DNA from: Micromussa lordhowensis
Lineage: Eukaryota; Cnidaria; Anthozoa; Scleractinia; Lobophylliidae
Direction: 5' to 3'
Assembly (NCBI GenBank): GCA_964020085.1
Contig: OZ026607.1
Span: 16,614,622-16,678,621 of the forward strand
DNA: 64,000 nt
The position numbers and the translations under genes are program-made. The notes beneath the pieces were generated by a model. The model did no database searches. It saw nothing but the letters and a program-made list of their open reading frames with translations, and was not told the DNA's origin. Shown here one piece after another: positions 1 to 11,538 of this stretch (positions are counted from its first letter, which is position 1; every line of letters starts with the position of its first letter).

Positions 1-402
1 CAGCCGACATCCTCGCAAGCCAGAAAGGGGTTTATTTATTTTATAACCCTCCCATATTAATTTTCTTTTCGCAATTGAACCTCGCGTAAACATGGTAAAA
101 AAGCCAGTGGTGATCTGATGGCGAATGCGCGGGTGATTGTCAATGTCACTGTCGCTACACTCATTAAAACGAGTTTGGTTTCCTTCCATGTTAACTGAAG
201 AAAAGAAAAGTTGAAATTCTTGGGCTGACTGTTTTTCCTCGACGGAAACAATCAGAGGACAATTATCGACGCGGGAGGGGGTTATTGCGTGATAACTGTC
301 CGGCGATTTAGACCACGTGACGTAAAGTAGCCAATAAAATCACGTGAAAATTAATGGGTGGGTTATAATTCTTTAAATATATCAGAGCGCGTTCATCAAC
401 GT

Positions 403-463
403 CGTTCCCAGGGCCTTTTCCCTGACTTGGGCAAGTCCGGGAAAAGACCCTGGGAACGAGGTT
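403..463. repeat. Short hairpin repeat, family H1 (copy 1)
   Basis: Two arms of about 20 bp around CGTTCCCAGGG and CCCTGGGAACG enclose an 18-nt loop. The right edge reads ACGAGGTT. The same arms recur at 6476-6512, 36490-36552 and 37694-37731, and as a single arm at 19722-19750, so this is a dispersed family and not a terminator. No coding capacity. Confidence 0.7.
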
Positions 464-483
464 ACGCGTTCATTTGCTTTTCT

Positions 484-712
484 GATTGACTGAGAATTTA
501 GTTCACATAGAAAATTGACCAAAAGCCGGCCAAAAAATTGCCGACTTCCAGTATTTTGCTCTTAATTGGCTGAGAGGTTGTAAACTATAAAAAAATGCCC
601 AGTTGTGCAAGCGTGGCCTCACTCCTTGATTGGCTGAGAAGTTTGGAAAACCAAGAAAAAGATGTCAAAAAGTTGCACGTGTGGTCATTTGTTCTTTCCA
701 TTGGTTGAGACA
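484..712. repeat. Four degenerate repeats carrying inverted CCAAT boxes
   Basis: A motif close to GATTGGCTGAGA occurs at about 484, 564, 628 and 699, spaced 64-80 bp apart, each followed by an A-rich stretch. Each copy contains ATTGG or a one-base variant, the complement of a CCAAT box. This may be an old tandem duplication or a cluster of NF-Y-type sites. No gene start is visible beside it. Confidence 0.4.
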
Positions 713-3700
713 TTTGGCAACTGACAGAAAGGCGCCATAACGTTCTCAATTACTAATTATAAAGCACTTGAGATGTAACACTGCTGTGAAGTAACACGAG
801 TCAGATGTCAGAAGGACGTGCTCAGCAATACCACGTGCGCTGTGCGATTTCAACTAATTTAAACTTTTAAATGTTTCTTCACCAACCGAATCAGTTGTTC
901 ATCTAGTGTGCTGTAGCCTTGTACAACAAAGAACTGTGAATGTTACCCGGGTAATGACAACAGGAAAGTGCGGAATCCTGCACAGAAAACCAAACAATAT
1001 GGCCACCCGAACTCATACCACGCGGGTGAGCTGTTTTGTTAAGATTTCATTGGCCCCATTCCATTGTGATTAAGTGAAAGAATGTGTACAATTCTGCAAA
1101 ACATCTGACTGTCCAAGATCCTCTCTATATATATCTAACTTCTAACAGGTGCAATTGTTTTCTTTAGTATAGCACAACGCACAGCGCTTTTACGATTCTT
1201 TGCCGCTAAAGAAAGCAGTTCATGAGAATGTTATCATTGAAAAGAAAAGTATATAGGTTCGCGGAGAAGACTGTTACAAAATAAAAGAAAAGAAAACTAC
1301 CTGCTCTTTTCAAAGATAACGGTGTATCGCTAATCGTGTAACCATTTGCTTTCTAACACTTGTCTTGTGTTGGCGAACACGTTTCTTTAACAATGTAAAA
1401 GTGATTGTATTAGAATCTAAGTCATTATTATCGCGTATCTTGAATCGCTTGCCAATGACATCCATTTTTCGTTAACAAATTAGATCGATTCATTGCTAAC
1501 GGGTTGTTTATTGCTTATGAAATGACCAAATTTTGAGACTACTGTTTAAATGAAAACGGCATATAAAACCTACTTTTCAAGCAGCAACACGCGCAGATCT
1601 GTAAAAAAAATTCGATCTTCGCTTTTTCTCTGTAGTTTCTGCTGAGGTTTATTCAAGTCTATCGCCAAATCAGTGTTTAAGTGTCTAAAGTTTACTTCCA
1701 TAACTAAGGGCCGAAACCAACTAGTGTGTGTTATGTACATTTCTTATTGTAATAATTAATGTCCCTTATTCGATATCCATGGGCCGTGAAGAAAGTACCA
1801 ATTACAAGGCTTGTGATTCGAGATACTTCGCTCTTCATTTCAATCGTGATGTTAAATCATGTTTATTTTAGATTTGGGTGAAATAGTAACATATCTCAAA
1901 TACTTGCGTATCCTTTCTCAACGGCATGAGTTTCCGAAAATGGTCGTGTGGGAAACTAAACAAAACTAAACTAATGCAAGCCTGTATATTAGTACCTGTT
2001 CACTGGAAAGACTTCTAAGTGAGTAAACATTGCCGTAATTCTTTCGCCCATGCCTGTCACACCAGTATTTGGAACATTTTAATTCACAGTAGAATGGAAT
2101 AATGCATTTTTGGAGACAGGGGCGAGGACAGGTTTTTTATTTTACTTCGGGAAACACCTGGCCCTTGTAGAGCCGCGCGAGCTTGAATAGATTAATAACA
2201 AGTCGCGAACATGCTGGATTGCGCTCACGGTCTGTAATAGCTCTGGAATTTAACTAGTCATTAAGAGTCCCTATTGAATCATCAACAATGTACATTGAAT
2301 GTGACTGTGAGGAATTTAAGCGCAACGATAGCGCCGTACAGAACTCCAAAAGTTTAATTTAACTTGAAATGTTTTGCAACGTTCGTGACTAGAATATGCA
2401 ACAAGTTCATCCGTGTGACGTCATCCAGAAAAATTGCGTTTGAATACGCTTCAAATCCTACACCCCATATTGGCAATGAACGAAACTGCACTGAGACATA
2501 AAGCTAGTTTTATTTTTCGGCTACGATGGTTTAAAAAACACGAAAAATTGGAATTCATTCCGGCGGTTGGTAAAAATAGCAGTGAAAAATGCCAAAACCA
2601 CAAATCCCGGCACCGGAACCACCACCGGCATAAAAAAAATACAATTCCGGTAGCTAAACCGACATATGGCTTTCTGAAAGACTTTAAATGTGCCCTTCAT
2701 TTGTTTAAAAGCTGAACTTGACCGCCTTGAGCGTGTTCGCTGCCTAATAAATTATTCCAGCTTAAGGGACAAACAAGGCTACCATATGGCGTTTTGACAT
2801 ACTTGTTTACGACAGGCTCATTGCACCGTTTTCCCGCCTTTCGTCTCGCTACACTTATTATGGACCAGCTGCGCTAATTACCATGTTATTCAGCACGCTT
2901 GTTACAATCGAACATGTGACAACATTTTCACCTAGACTCATCTCCGTTACAAAACAAGGTTTTTAAATAGAACTAGAAGTTAGTGTATGCAAATGCCCAT
3001 GGGCAACTTTCAAAGATCTTGTTATTTTTAAACAGAGCGACCGCAAAAGGCCTAATTTTATTCACTAAATCGCCAAAAATCATGTATTCGGTTCTGACCC
3101 AGACAGCAAAATTGCATCGTTAAGGATTTTAATCATAACTGTGTTGTATTAGCAACGAATTACGGTACGGGGGTGTTATTCAGTCCAGCTGGAAATGAAT
3201 ACTATTTCACTCAAAATAAAAGCACCTTTTACATCTCTCAACAATTCAGTTGAATGGTTCTGAATGTTTATGTCTGATAATTAACAATTAAAACAAAAAG
3301 ATACACAATCAACGGCAGCAAAACTTCAATCTTTCTATATTTCATCTCAATCAAAATATCTGTACACACAACATGTTGAGATTCTCACATTTTCTGTACA
3401 AATTCTAGCGACGATTTCTCTCACTGCGTAACCTTAACCGGTGCATGCTCTCATTAACACAGTCTGCGCTACGCTTTACGCTTTACAAAAATATACACAG
3501 TATATAATAAAACTCTAACGACTTGCTCTTCCATAAAACTGGATATAACTATAATTGTGGATGTGGGGAAAATTGTTTTTAGTGTTCTCATAAGTTGTTC
3601 TAGAATAATTAATATAATTTGCGTTCTAGTAATTCAGTAGCTACAGCAACGCTCGAAAACTGTGTCAAAGAATTTTAAACTTGTTCACTTTCTTCGGAAA

Positions 3701-3887
3701 GAGGCACTTGACATCCCAAGATGATTGGTAAACTATTCCTGACTGATCGCCGACAAACTTCGTCCGTATCTTCACGAACTCTACCCAAAAAGGTGCTCTC
3801 CAGAACGTTCGAGAATTTGTTGGCCAAATCCTAAACCCGCGCACAAGAAGAATTTGTTTAGAGGCTCGATTCCATCGCGCGCCTTCT
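713..3887. other. Gene-free stretch
   Basis: AT-rich DNA with no reading frame that resembles a protein I know and no splice-bounded exon I could support. The 93-codon frame at 2434-2715 (+) is low complexity (His, Lys, Asn) and has no family signature. The last 600 bases before 3888 would hold the 3' UTR of the minus-strand HLH gene. Confidence 0.5.
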
Positions 3888-4139
3888 TCACTGAAAGTTG
3901 TTGCTGCTTTCGAAGTGAAGAATTTGCTCTAGGTCGTGGATATACTCCATGGCAAGTTTCAGGACTTCAAGATCCGAGAGATTCTCGCGGCTTTCGTTCT
4001 GAGGTAAAATCTCTCTGAGCGCCTTGAAAGCGCATTCCACAGGCCCTACACTTTCATATCCATCAGTATCCATGCGCTCTCCAACATTAGAGTTGATCTC
4101 TGTGATGTACTTTACACTATCTTGCATTTTGATAGCCAT
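3888..4139 (-). CDS. Id-like helix-loop-helix protein (inhibitor of DNA binding type)
   Basis: A single-exon frame of 83 residues. Helix 1 is about residues 36-48 (AFKALREILPQNES), followed by a short loop. Helix 2 is about residues 55-75 (LSDLEVLKLAMEYIHDLEQI). The leucine and PQN pattern matches the HLH of Id/Emc proteins. The segment just before helix 1 is acidic and neutral (DTDGYESVGPVEC) and has no basic DNA-binding region. By family knowledge, such proteins dimerise with E-protein bHLH factors and keep them off DNA. They act in the nucleus in cell-fate control, so this is the inferred role. The start chosen is the first ATG in the frame; a second Met follows at residue 5. An E-box (CAGCTG) lies about 65 bp upstream. 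The alternative is a degenerate bHLH of another class. The HLH assignment is firm and the Id assignment is likely. Confidence 0.72.
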   Translation of the reverse strand: MAIKMQDSVKYITEINSNVGERMDTDGYESVGPVECAFKALREILPQNESRENLSDLEVLKLAMEYIHDLEQILHFESSNNFQ

Positions 4140-6475
4140 TTCTCGATAGCGCGTTCGTCAAAGAAGGAAGAATTTCCTGCTCTTACAAGATTGTTGTGTT
4201 AACAGCTGAGGCTAAACTCGTACTGGCCTTGTCGGACCGACGCGTAAATTTAATAGCACGATTTGTTTATTGTTTTCTGCCAACGAAAATATTACGTCTA
4301 TTGTATTCTTTGCATCTTGAGTCACTCCTCCAAAACTAATCTATAAACATGAGTTCGCCGATGACATCACTGAAATAGAATTTCCGCAACGCTGACTCAC
4401 ACATAAAATTTGTTTTACCAAGCCATTTGAACGGGCGCGTTCCTGTTTGGCTTCGAGAACAGTTCATCGACAACTGACTGAACTGAGCGCAGTAACGGAA
4501 CGTTTAAAGTTGTCAAAATGTTGTCGCTCCACTTTGATGGGCTGGATAACAAATGAACAATCCTATCCGAGGCGCCAAAGTCACTTGCTATCTTTCACTT
4601 CGACATAATGACATCACTGAAGCGTTACTTAGATATCCTTTATCAACACAGGTGTGCAGCAAATTTGCTCTCGCTATTGTTCAACACTTCGTCAACAACA
4701 ACACAAGGCGCCACTGGCGTATTGTTCCGTGTAATAAGGCCGTATGGGCACAATGGATCGTGGGAATTTTGACAATATTTCGTCCCCGATGTCAGTGGAA
4801 GTTGTGAAAAATTCCTTTACAACCAAGCTGTTTTCAAAATCGTCAAGGTAACAGCAAAACACGAAAAGCAAGCAGGAATTACGCCCATTAAAAAAGAGAA
4901 TAAAAAAGCCATGTTAAGAAATTTTACGTTTCTGTCAGACGCGAAACATTTGGGGCGAAAACATCTGGCTGCAGGTCTTATGCCCGCGAGACTTGAAAAC
5001 TTATGCGCACTTCATTATGGAATGTTTACAGGGGCCGAAGCATACAGCGTCACTGTGTATAGTAATGCATATCAGCGGGCCAAGAAACCGAAATTAGATT
5101 AAACCCTAACCGGTTTGCTTTCTGAAAGCCAGTGCTGGCTGATTACGGGTAGAGCGTCGGACATGAGAGCTTGTGTAGTTGCCAGCAGGGGTGCTTAGAA
5201 CACGTGCAACTTAGCGCAAATTGAGAGACTGTAAACAGAAAGCGTGGGAAAATCAGGCTTCATAAGAGTCCTTTATTTGTTCGAGCTTGGCTTTTTAAGT
5301 CAAATTAATTCCTTCAGGGAATTCGCTGTGTCGACAGTGACATTTCTGTTTAGCATTTAATTACTTAATGAACCGTTAAAGGCCCCATGGAAATCAGGAA
5401 AAGAAAACCCTTGTGGTGCTCTCTTATGTGCTGTTCTATTGGGTTCGGTTTGTAACGATCCTGCAGTGTTAATTTAAGACTCGGTTTTGCACATTGTAGT
5501 GTGTCCGTTAGTTCTAAGAATCCGTCGAACGCTTGGCGTGTGGCGAGTATAATGGTGTTAGAGGCGAAGAGTTGTTTTCTTATAAATCGCCACCTGTTTC
5601 CGAAATAATGACTGTTTTAATATAAAAAGAGTTGAAAAACAACCAAACAACTGGTAGTGGATCACGAGAAACGAAGCTGCGAAAAAAATGCTTCTTTAAA
5701 AGGAAAAGAAAACAAAAAGTAACAGCCGTTTGGACGCGCACGGCAAAGAAACGGCATTGCCAAGTTCGATTACAATTTAACATTACAATTTCCCTGTGTA
5801 ATCCAGCTAATTTTTAACTGGCTGAAATTAAAAATAGCATCCTCATTTACAGCTTTCCAATGGCATGACCCTTTGGCCGAAGTTAGCACGGAAATTGAGC
5901 AAACATTTACGGAACAATTCAAAAGTGATATTGTGATCTTGACCACCGGTAGTTTGGCCTCTTGGTTGCTAGGCATTTTGAACAAGAGGGACTAAGGAAT
6001 GCACGCAAGCAGTGAAACTGTTTTGAGCCGCCTAATAAATACTTACCTGTGCTTAATCTCGTACTGGCACCTATTGAAAACTATTTAATATCTCCTGCAC
6101 TTATTGTAAAACATATGCAGGAAAAAGAAGCGCCATTACTCAATCGTGATACCCACAATCACGCCGCTTGTTACTAACAATACCTTGTTAATCCTTGTTA
6201 TACGATTGAGTGTTTTTAGAATTGTTTGATAAATTTCCAAAACAGAAGGGCTGTTAATGAGGCCGGATATTGATGTCGGAGGTAACTAATTAATTTCCAA
6301 GTCGCGTACAAGATCTGATCCAGTGCTACTCGTTTTAAAATGTCCTCCGTTTCGCCGACCGCGTGATCAAAAGAAACGGAGGTTCTGGGCACTAGAATGG
6401 TTCTTATCTCATTATGCATGCGCAAGCTCAACAGTGACGTCACGAATTATTTCTCCCTTTCCGCTATCTTTTCAG
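4140..6475. other. Intergenic stretch upstream of the HLH gene
   Basis: The first few hundred bases would hold the promoter of the minus-strand HLH gene; I see no clear TATA box. The open frames at 4553-4807, 4911-5102, 5580-5985 and 6216-6443 show no recognisable domains, splice borders or codon bias and are treated as chance frames. Confidence 0.45.
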
Positions 6476-6512
6476 CCTCGTTCCCAGGAAAAGAGGTGCT
6501 GAGAACGAGGTT
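6476..6512. repeat. Short hairpin repeat, family H1 (copy 2)
   Basis: CCTCGTTCCCAG and its inverted partner CTGAGAACGAGG, one mismatch, around a short loop. Same arm sequence as the hairpin at 403-463 but with a shorter loop. Confidence 0.6.
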
Positions 6513-6899
6513 ATAAAAGATACTCTCTTTGCATGGGAATGCGTCGCCAAGAAAAGCAGACCGGTCTTAAAGAATGTGATAAACGTGTTCCGTGAGATAC
6601 CTGGTCATTTTTCATAATTCTCCCGTGGCTGCATTGATATTATGCTCGATTACCTGACGCTGTTAGAGAAAGGAGCCCGCACTGCTCCCCACTCTGTCGG
6701 GAAGGATTGGACGCTAGTGAGCGGCGGAAACTGTGACGTCACGAGACGAGACTACATGAGCTCAGTCACGGTATTTTGAGTTACTTTGGCCATGTACAAA
6801 ATTACCTTTAAATTGAAGAAAACCTGAAAATAGTAGTTTACTAAAACAGACAAACACAACAGAGATAACACTAGACCATAAAGGAAGGATGGAGAAGAT

Positions 6900-7606
6900 T
6901 ACTATTGATCCCAGAAGTTTTTTTCACGCCGTTTCGTGGGTTTCATTCACGTGATTCAAAAAAGTGATCACATGATGAGATGGCCAAAGTTTGCAGCACA
7001 GCGTTTGCAAATTCCTCAAAAGGTCCAAGTTCGAGGCAAATCTATTCATGCGATGGATTTTGCATCTGTTGAACTCTTCTCTGTAACATATCTTGGATTG
7101 CATCTTGTTAGAAAGAGCGAAACTCAACAAACTTGCAAAGAAACTGTGCGGCAGCTTCCCCGACGGCAGTAGCCTGCAGTGCAGGCGTTTTCCGTGTGTT
7201 TAGGAGTTAGCATTATTTGCTCGTGATCGAGCAGATTTGCTCTCCCCCTCCCCCATTACTCCACTTGTGGCCTCACCCCTACTCCCTAGGACGCCTTTTT
7301 GTCTCGTGCGAGTTTGAAATCCAAGGTGGCGCTCGCCTTATCAAAATGCGTGCGCTCGCTCGCCTTATCAAAATGCGTGTGTTCGCGCGCCTTTTCAAAA
7401 TGCGTGCGCTCGCCTTATCAAAATGCGTGCGCTCGCTCGCCAAAATACGCCTGCATTGCAGGCTACGACGGCTGAGATTCACTCAACACACGACCATGAA
7501 TCCATCATCACGCGGTCACTTTTTTTAATCACGTGAATGAAACCAACGATGCGTGAAACGGCCTGAAAAAAAAAGCCATTTCAAAGGACTTCTGGGATCA
7601 ATAGTA
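6900..7606. mobile_element. Non-autonomous TIR element, about 700 bp, with nested insert
   Basis: The outer ends are a perfect 19-bp inverted pair, TACTATTGATCCCAGAAGT. Further similarity runs inward on both sides (GTTTCATTCACGTGATT near each end). No transposase is encoded. A second element with different ends sits inside at 7170-7465. Class cannot be fixed from the ends alone. Confidence 0.7.
7170..7465. repeat. Nested inverted-repeat insert with internal GCTCGCC tandem repeats
   Basis: Bounded by TAGCCTGCAGTGCAGGCG and its inverted partner CGCCTGCATTGCAGGCTA. The interior at 7327-7445 holds four units of a GCTCGCCTTATCAAAATGCG-like repeat, about 20-35 bp each. The ends share the TAGCCTGC...GCAGGCTA theme of the hairpins at 7673-7734 and 43226-43311. 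Open frames here on both strands are translations of the tandem repeat and not genes. Confidence 0.6.
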
Positions 7607-7672
7607 TCGCTGATTACAAATGACAAACTTGAAAAAAATTAGGCTAAAATTTTCAAGATGCGCAAAGTGTGA

Positions 7673-7734
7673 TAGCCTGCGAACGCAGACGTATTTCCGG
7701 CTGTCACTGGAAATACGTCTGCGTTCGCAGGCTA
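7673..7734. repeat. Perfect 26-bp-arm hairpin, family H2 (copy 1)
   Basis: TAGCCTGCGAACGCAGACG continues to GTATTTCC; a 10-nt loop follows, then the exact complement back to GCAGGCTA. A relative sits at 43226-43311 inside the riboflavin transporter gene. It looks like a tiny foldback element. Confidence 0.75.
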
Positions 7735-7815
7735 AAAGTGTGACGAATCTCCTTTAATAATCAATCCACAACTCATTTTATTTGGACAACGGTACTCCCC
7801 ATAGAAGGATAATTA

Positions 7816-8091
7816 TGCACCTATCAATGTCAAGGGGGGGGGGGGGGGTCGGGCAACCCACGGGAATTTGACTGTGGCGTATATCCCCAGTGTGTGGATT
7901 TTGATCGGACATCATGCATTTGATCTTTCCATTTTATATAGTAGAACAGAAGTAAACCATTAGTTTCTGCTAATTTTGACAATTCTTTTTTGCCCGGGGG
8001 TGGGGATTTTGATAATTTTTTTTTAGAAAATGTCAAAATCCCCACCCTGTGCCCGACCCCTCCCCCCTCAGGCTTGACACTGATAGGTGCA
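7816..8091. mobile_element. MITE with G-run ends, family G (copy 1)
   Basis: The ends TGCACCTATCAATGTCAA and TTGACACTGATAGGTGCA are imperfect inverted repeats. Next to them lie a G run on the left and a C-rich stretch on the right. A second copy at 39148-39400 shares the interior (GTGGCGTATATCCCCAG and GTCAAAATCCCCACCCT) but lacks the outermost left end. No coding capacity; the minus frame at 7830-8204 is a chance frame across it. Confidence 0.7.
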
Positions 8092-8483
8092 TTAACGTAT
8101 CTAAGATAAAGAATGCGCAGAGAAAGGCAATATGTCAAATTAAAACAACGAGAATAACCTTCAGTCTCAGTTTTTCCACATTGCATATTATCTTCTTTGC
8201 TCAATTTCGCAACTCTTCACTTCCCAACATGTTCGTGTTACTTATCGAGTTCTGTATTTCCATTAACTGTGGTATTTTATAGTTGAAACAATGCACTTGG
8301 GTTTTGCCTTGCTATATTTGTATATAGGATTATTAACTTCTCAACATTGATTCCGTTCGCCTCGAGCGCTTTAAACTGATTGGTTACATAAATGTGATCA
8401 AATCAGCAGTTATCGCTAACGCTTTTCTCTACCTTCCTGGCCTGGTTCAAATTTTCCTCTAACATGGTGAACGTTTGTTTATC

Positions 8484-11400
8484 TCATCCCTTCATTTCAC
8501 CGACAGTCACAGGGATCCCAGCTACCTCCACAATGGCTTCATTGGCTTGTAATTGGTCAAAACCACTACTAGCAGCTCTCAACTGGTTTTCACAGACATC
8601 CGCCCCAGTCTCTTGGCAATCATCCCCGGCTATTTGCAGCCGAGGAGACGTGAGCCCGAGGTCAGTGGTTCTGCTGTATCCATACAACAACTGATCTTTC
8701 TCCCTGGGGTCAACCCGGGGCATGCGGGAGCGGGGTGTCCGTAAGGGGATTCCCGCTCCGCGGGGAGAGCTGTCGAGTCTCGCTTGTGCTTCCCGTTGCA
8801 GCCGGCGCTGCGCACGGCATTTGCTGTCAATTCGGGGTTTTAGAAACTGCCATCGTAACTCTTCTTTGTCGGGATCGATTGGAAACTTGTAATTTATATG
8901 AACTGGAGATCACAAATAAAGCAAAACACGAATCAGTAATCAGTTTGTTCCTGATGTCTTTATGCTGGGCCATTCCTGGCCATTCTGTTTCTGCTTATAT
9001 CGTTATGTTATGTTGTTAACACCGGTGACTAAAACTTAAACATCATTGATCAATATGATGTTTCTTAAATTTTGCGTGCCCATGCCATTATGTCGTTATG
9101 TTGCGTGACATGGCCATTATGCCGTTATCTTGCGTGAAACGACCGTTATGTCGCTTGTGTGACTGACCATAAAACTGACCTTGAATGCCCTTTATTTTGA
9201 TTGGATCAAGCAGTTCTCTCCCACGTGCTCCATTGATGTTGGACGCTGCCATCTCTTCCCTGACGAAAAACGCCTCCAGCAAATTGAGGGAGAGTTTGGC
9301 AGGATTGGAGCCTGACGCTTCTGAACGGCTCAGTATCTTGGGATTACCACAGTACCACACACGTGACAAAGGGTTGGTCTTGTCGCCAAGCCAACTGCCA
9401 CGCGAATAAGACACGTGCTCTAGGCCTGACAGAAAAAAAGAAAAGATTCGTGATTCTGATTACCAGGTGAAACGAAAACACAGTCGTGGAGTTTAAAGTA
9501 TAGGATGACAACAAATTTATTCCGTGGGAGGGTTAGTTTGAAACAATCCATTTTTTGCCTCTAAGAAGGGTATTCATCTGCAAGATAAAATATTGCGCAT
9601 TTGTTCAATAGTTGCTTGAAAGAAATTACCATTTTTCGTACCTTCCAATGCACAAGAAGCTCCATTAAGAATATCTTTTAGCGGGACTTCTGTAGTAACG
9701 CTTCTTCTTTCTTTATCTCCCAGCGACACAATAACTGGAACAAACACCTCCACGTCACCCTCCAGCTCGTCTCTCTCTGCACCTTTGGAGAGTGGTTCCA
9801 CTTTTGTTTCTGATGTAGCAGACCTCGGTGCTGATTCGGCTTCCTGTCCTAAAGCTGCACCCAATCTGGGCTGCAGCTCCTGCTGACCAGCCTGTGTAAT
9901 TTGTCTTGATATGACATCGAGCCCTTGCTGCAAACCTTGGCTCCACCCCACGGAATTGTGCATGCCGACTGGTGCCTCAGTGCGAGAAGCATATGGACTC
10001 AACCCAGGGGACAGGCACATACTAGGAGACTTGGTGCTGTCTGCGGGAGCAGGAGTGTTGGTATCCCTGGGGCTATTGTCCACCTTTTTAGGTGACATGT
10101 TAGTGGCTGTGGGCACAGGTATCCCACTGTCTGCCTCTGGTGTTATTGGGTGACTTAGCGACAGCTGTTGAAGAACATGGTGGCATGAGCGTTGAACTGA
10201 ACAGTGTTATGCGCACATGTACATGTTACAGGTTCGTGTGGCCTAAATTTTTCGTCGTTTGTAATCCATGCCAATCTTCTCCATCCTTATCCATTCTTAT
10301 TCCTTTATGGATTATTAGTACCTCTTCGATGTTTTTCTGTGTCAGTTAACTATTATTTTTCAGTTTTCTTCAATTCAAAGACAATTTTGTACGTGGCCAA
10401 AATAACTCAAAATGACGGTCGTATGTAGTCCTTGCGCTGTATGAAATCCATAGGCAAGCAATTGATACGTACAAAGAGCTATGGTACCTTTTTTAGTTTT
10501 TTTTGTTAATATATTTCTCTACAAATCACTGTTGGAAATAAACTTTTTTGGGTGTGTATAGTATGCAAGTGTAACCTTACGCAAGACATACAATAAAGAA
10601 GGGAAGATGCCACACACAAAATAATGTAAGTTAAGTAAAGTGACAAAACCAACAAATAGTAGCTCATAGTGCATTGTAGTGTACTGTAAGACTAGCGATC
10701 CAAGCAATAACCAAGTTGGACACACACACACATCTGAATCCAAGGGTGAGGTCTCTCTTACCACATCTACCTTTCTCCTTTTTGCTTTTGTCACAGCACC
10801 CGAGTCACTGCCCGTGAGAAAGCTTTCAATCTTGCTACCAAGGTTCTCTAGAAACATTTCAATATTCTCCAGTTTTCTATTGTTTGCTTGGACCATGTCA
10901 CTGAGATAGCACTAATAAAGCAAAAGACATAACAGTCACTGATAACGTAATGCTCTTACGTAAAGTTAACACACGGTAAAGCTTACAATTGAGCTAAAGT
11001 GGGCTGCCCCGCACAGGTGACCACAAGTTTACTATAAGAGTTTGTATTTAATTTTATGCGAGTTGGTGTAGATTTGAACTTTGATTGATGGGAAGTATTA
11101 AATTATGTTAATACATGTAATTAATGGATCACAGCCATTGGTCCTTGATTGATCATGTGACTAGTACATGTGCTTTAGGTTGCTCAGTTTTGGATGATGT
11201 ACCCCTCCATACCCTCCCCTCCTGCCCTTAAGGTTAAGGGTGTCTATCTTTTGTTAGGTTGCATGTTTGTTATTTGACAATAAATTTGTTGAATCCCATC
11301 TTGGTGTGACAGTAATTTGAAAATTCTGAAAATTATCAGCATTTTCCTTTGAAACACTACTGACAATAATGTTTAATCCCTTCCCTCGTATGAATCCATT

Positions 11401-11499
11401 TTCTACCATTCTATCACTTCTGTACACCATTTGAACAATTTTGTTTTTGTTTTGTTTTTCTTCAGTCTGTCCCATACTAAAAAAGGGATGAATAAAGGA

Positions 11500-11538
<39 letters not shown>

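Noticed and set aside
7217..7528. 103-codon plus frame and its minus-strand mirror
   Set aside because: They translate an internal tandem repeat of a transposable element.
9911..10428. Plus-strand frames across the BEN-gene linker exon
   Set aside because: Antisense shadows; the minus strand has phase-consistent exons leading to the BEN domain.
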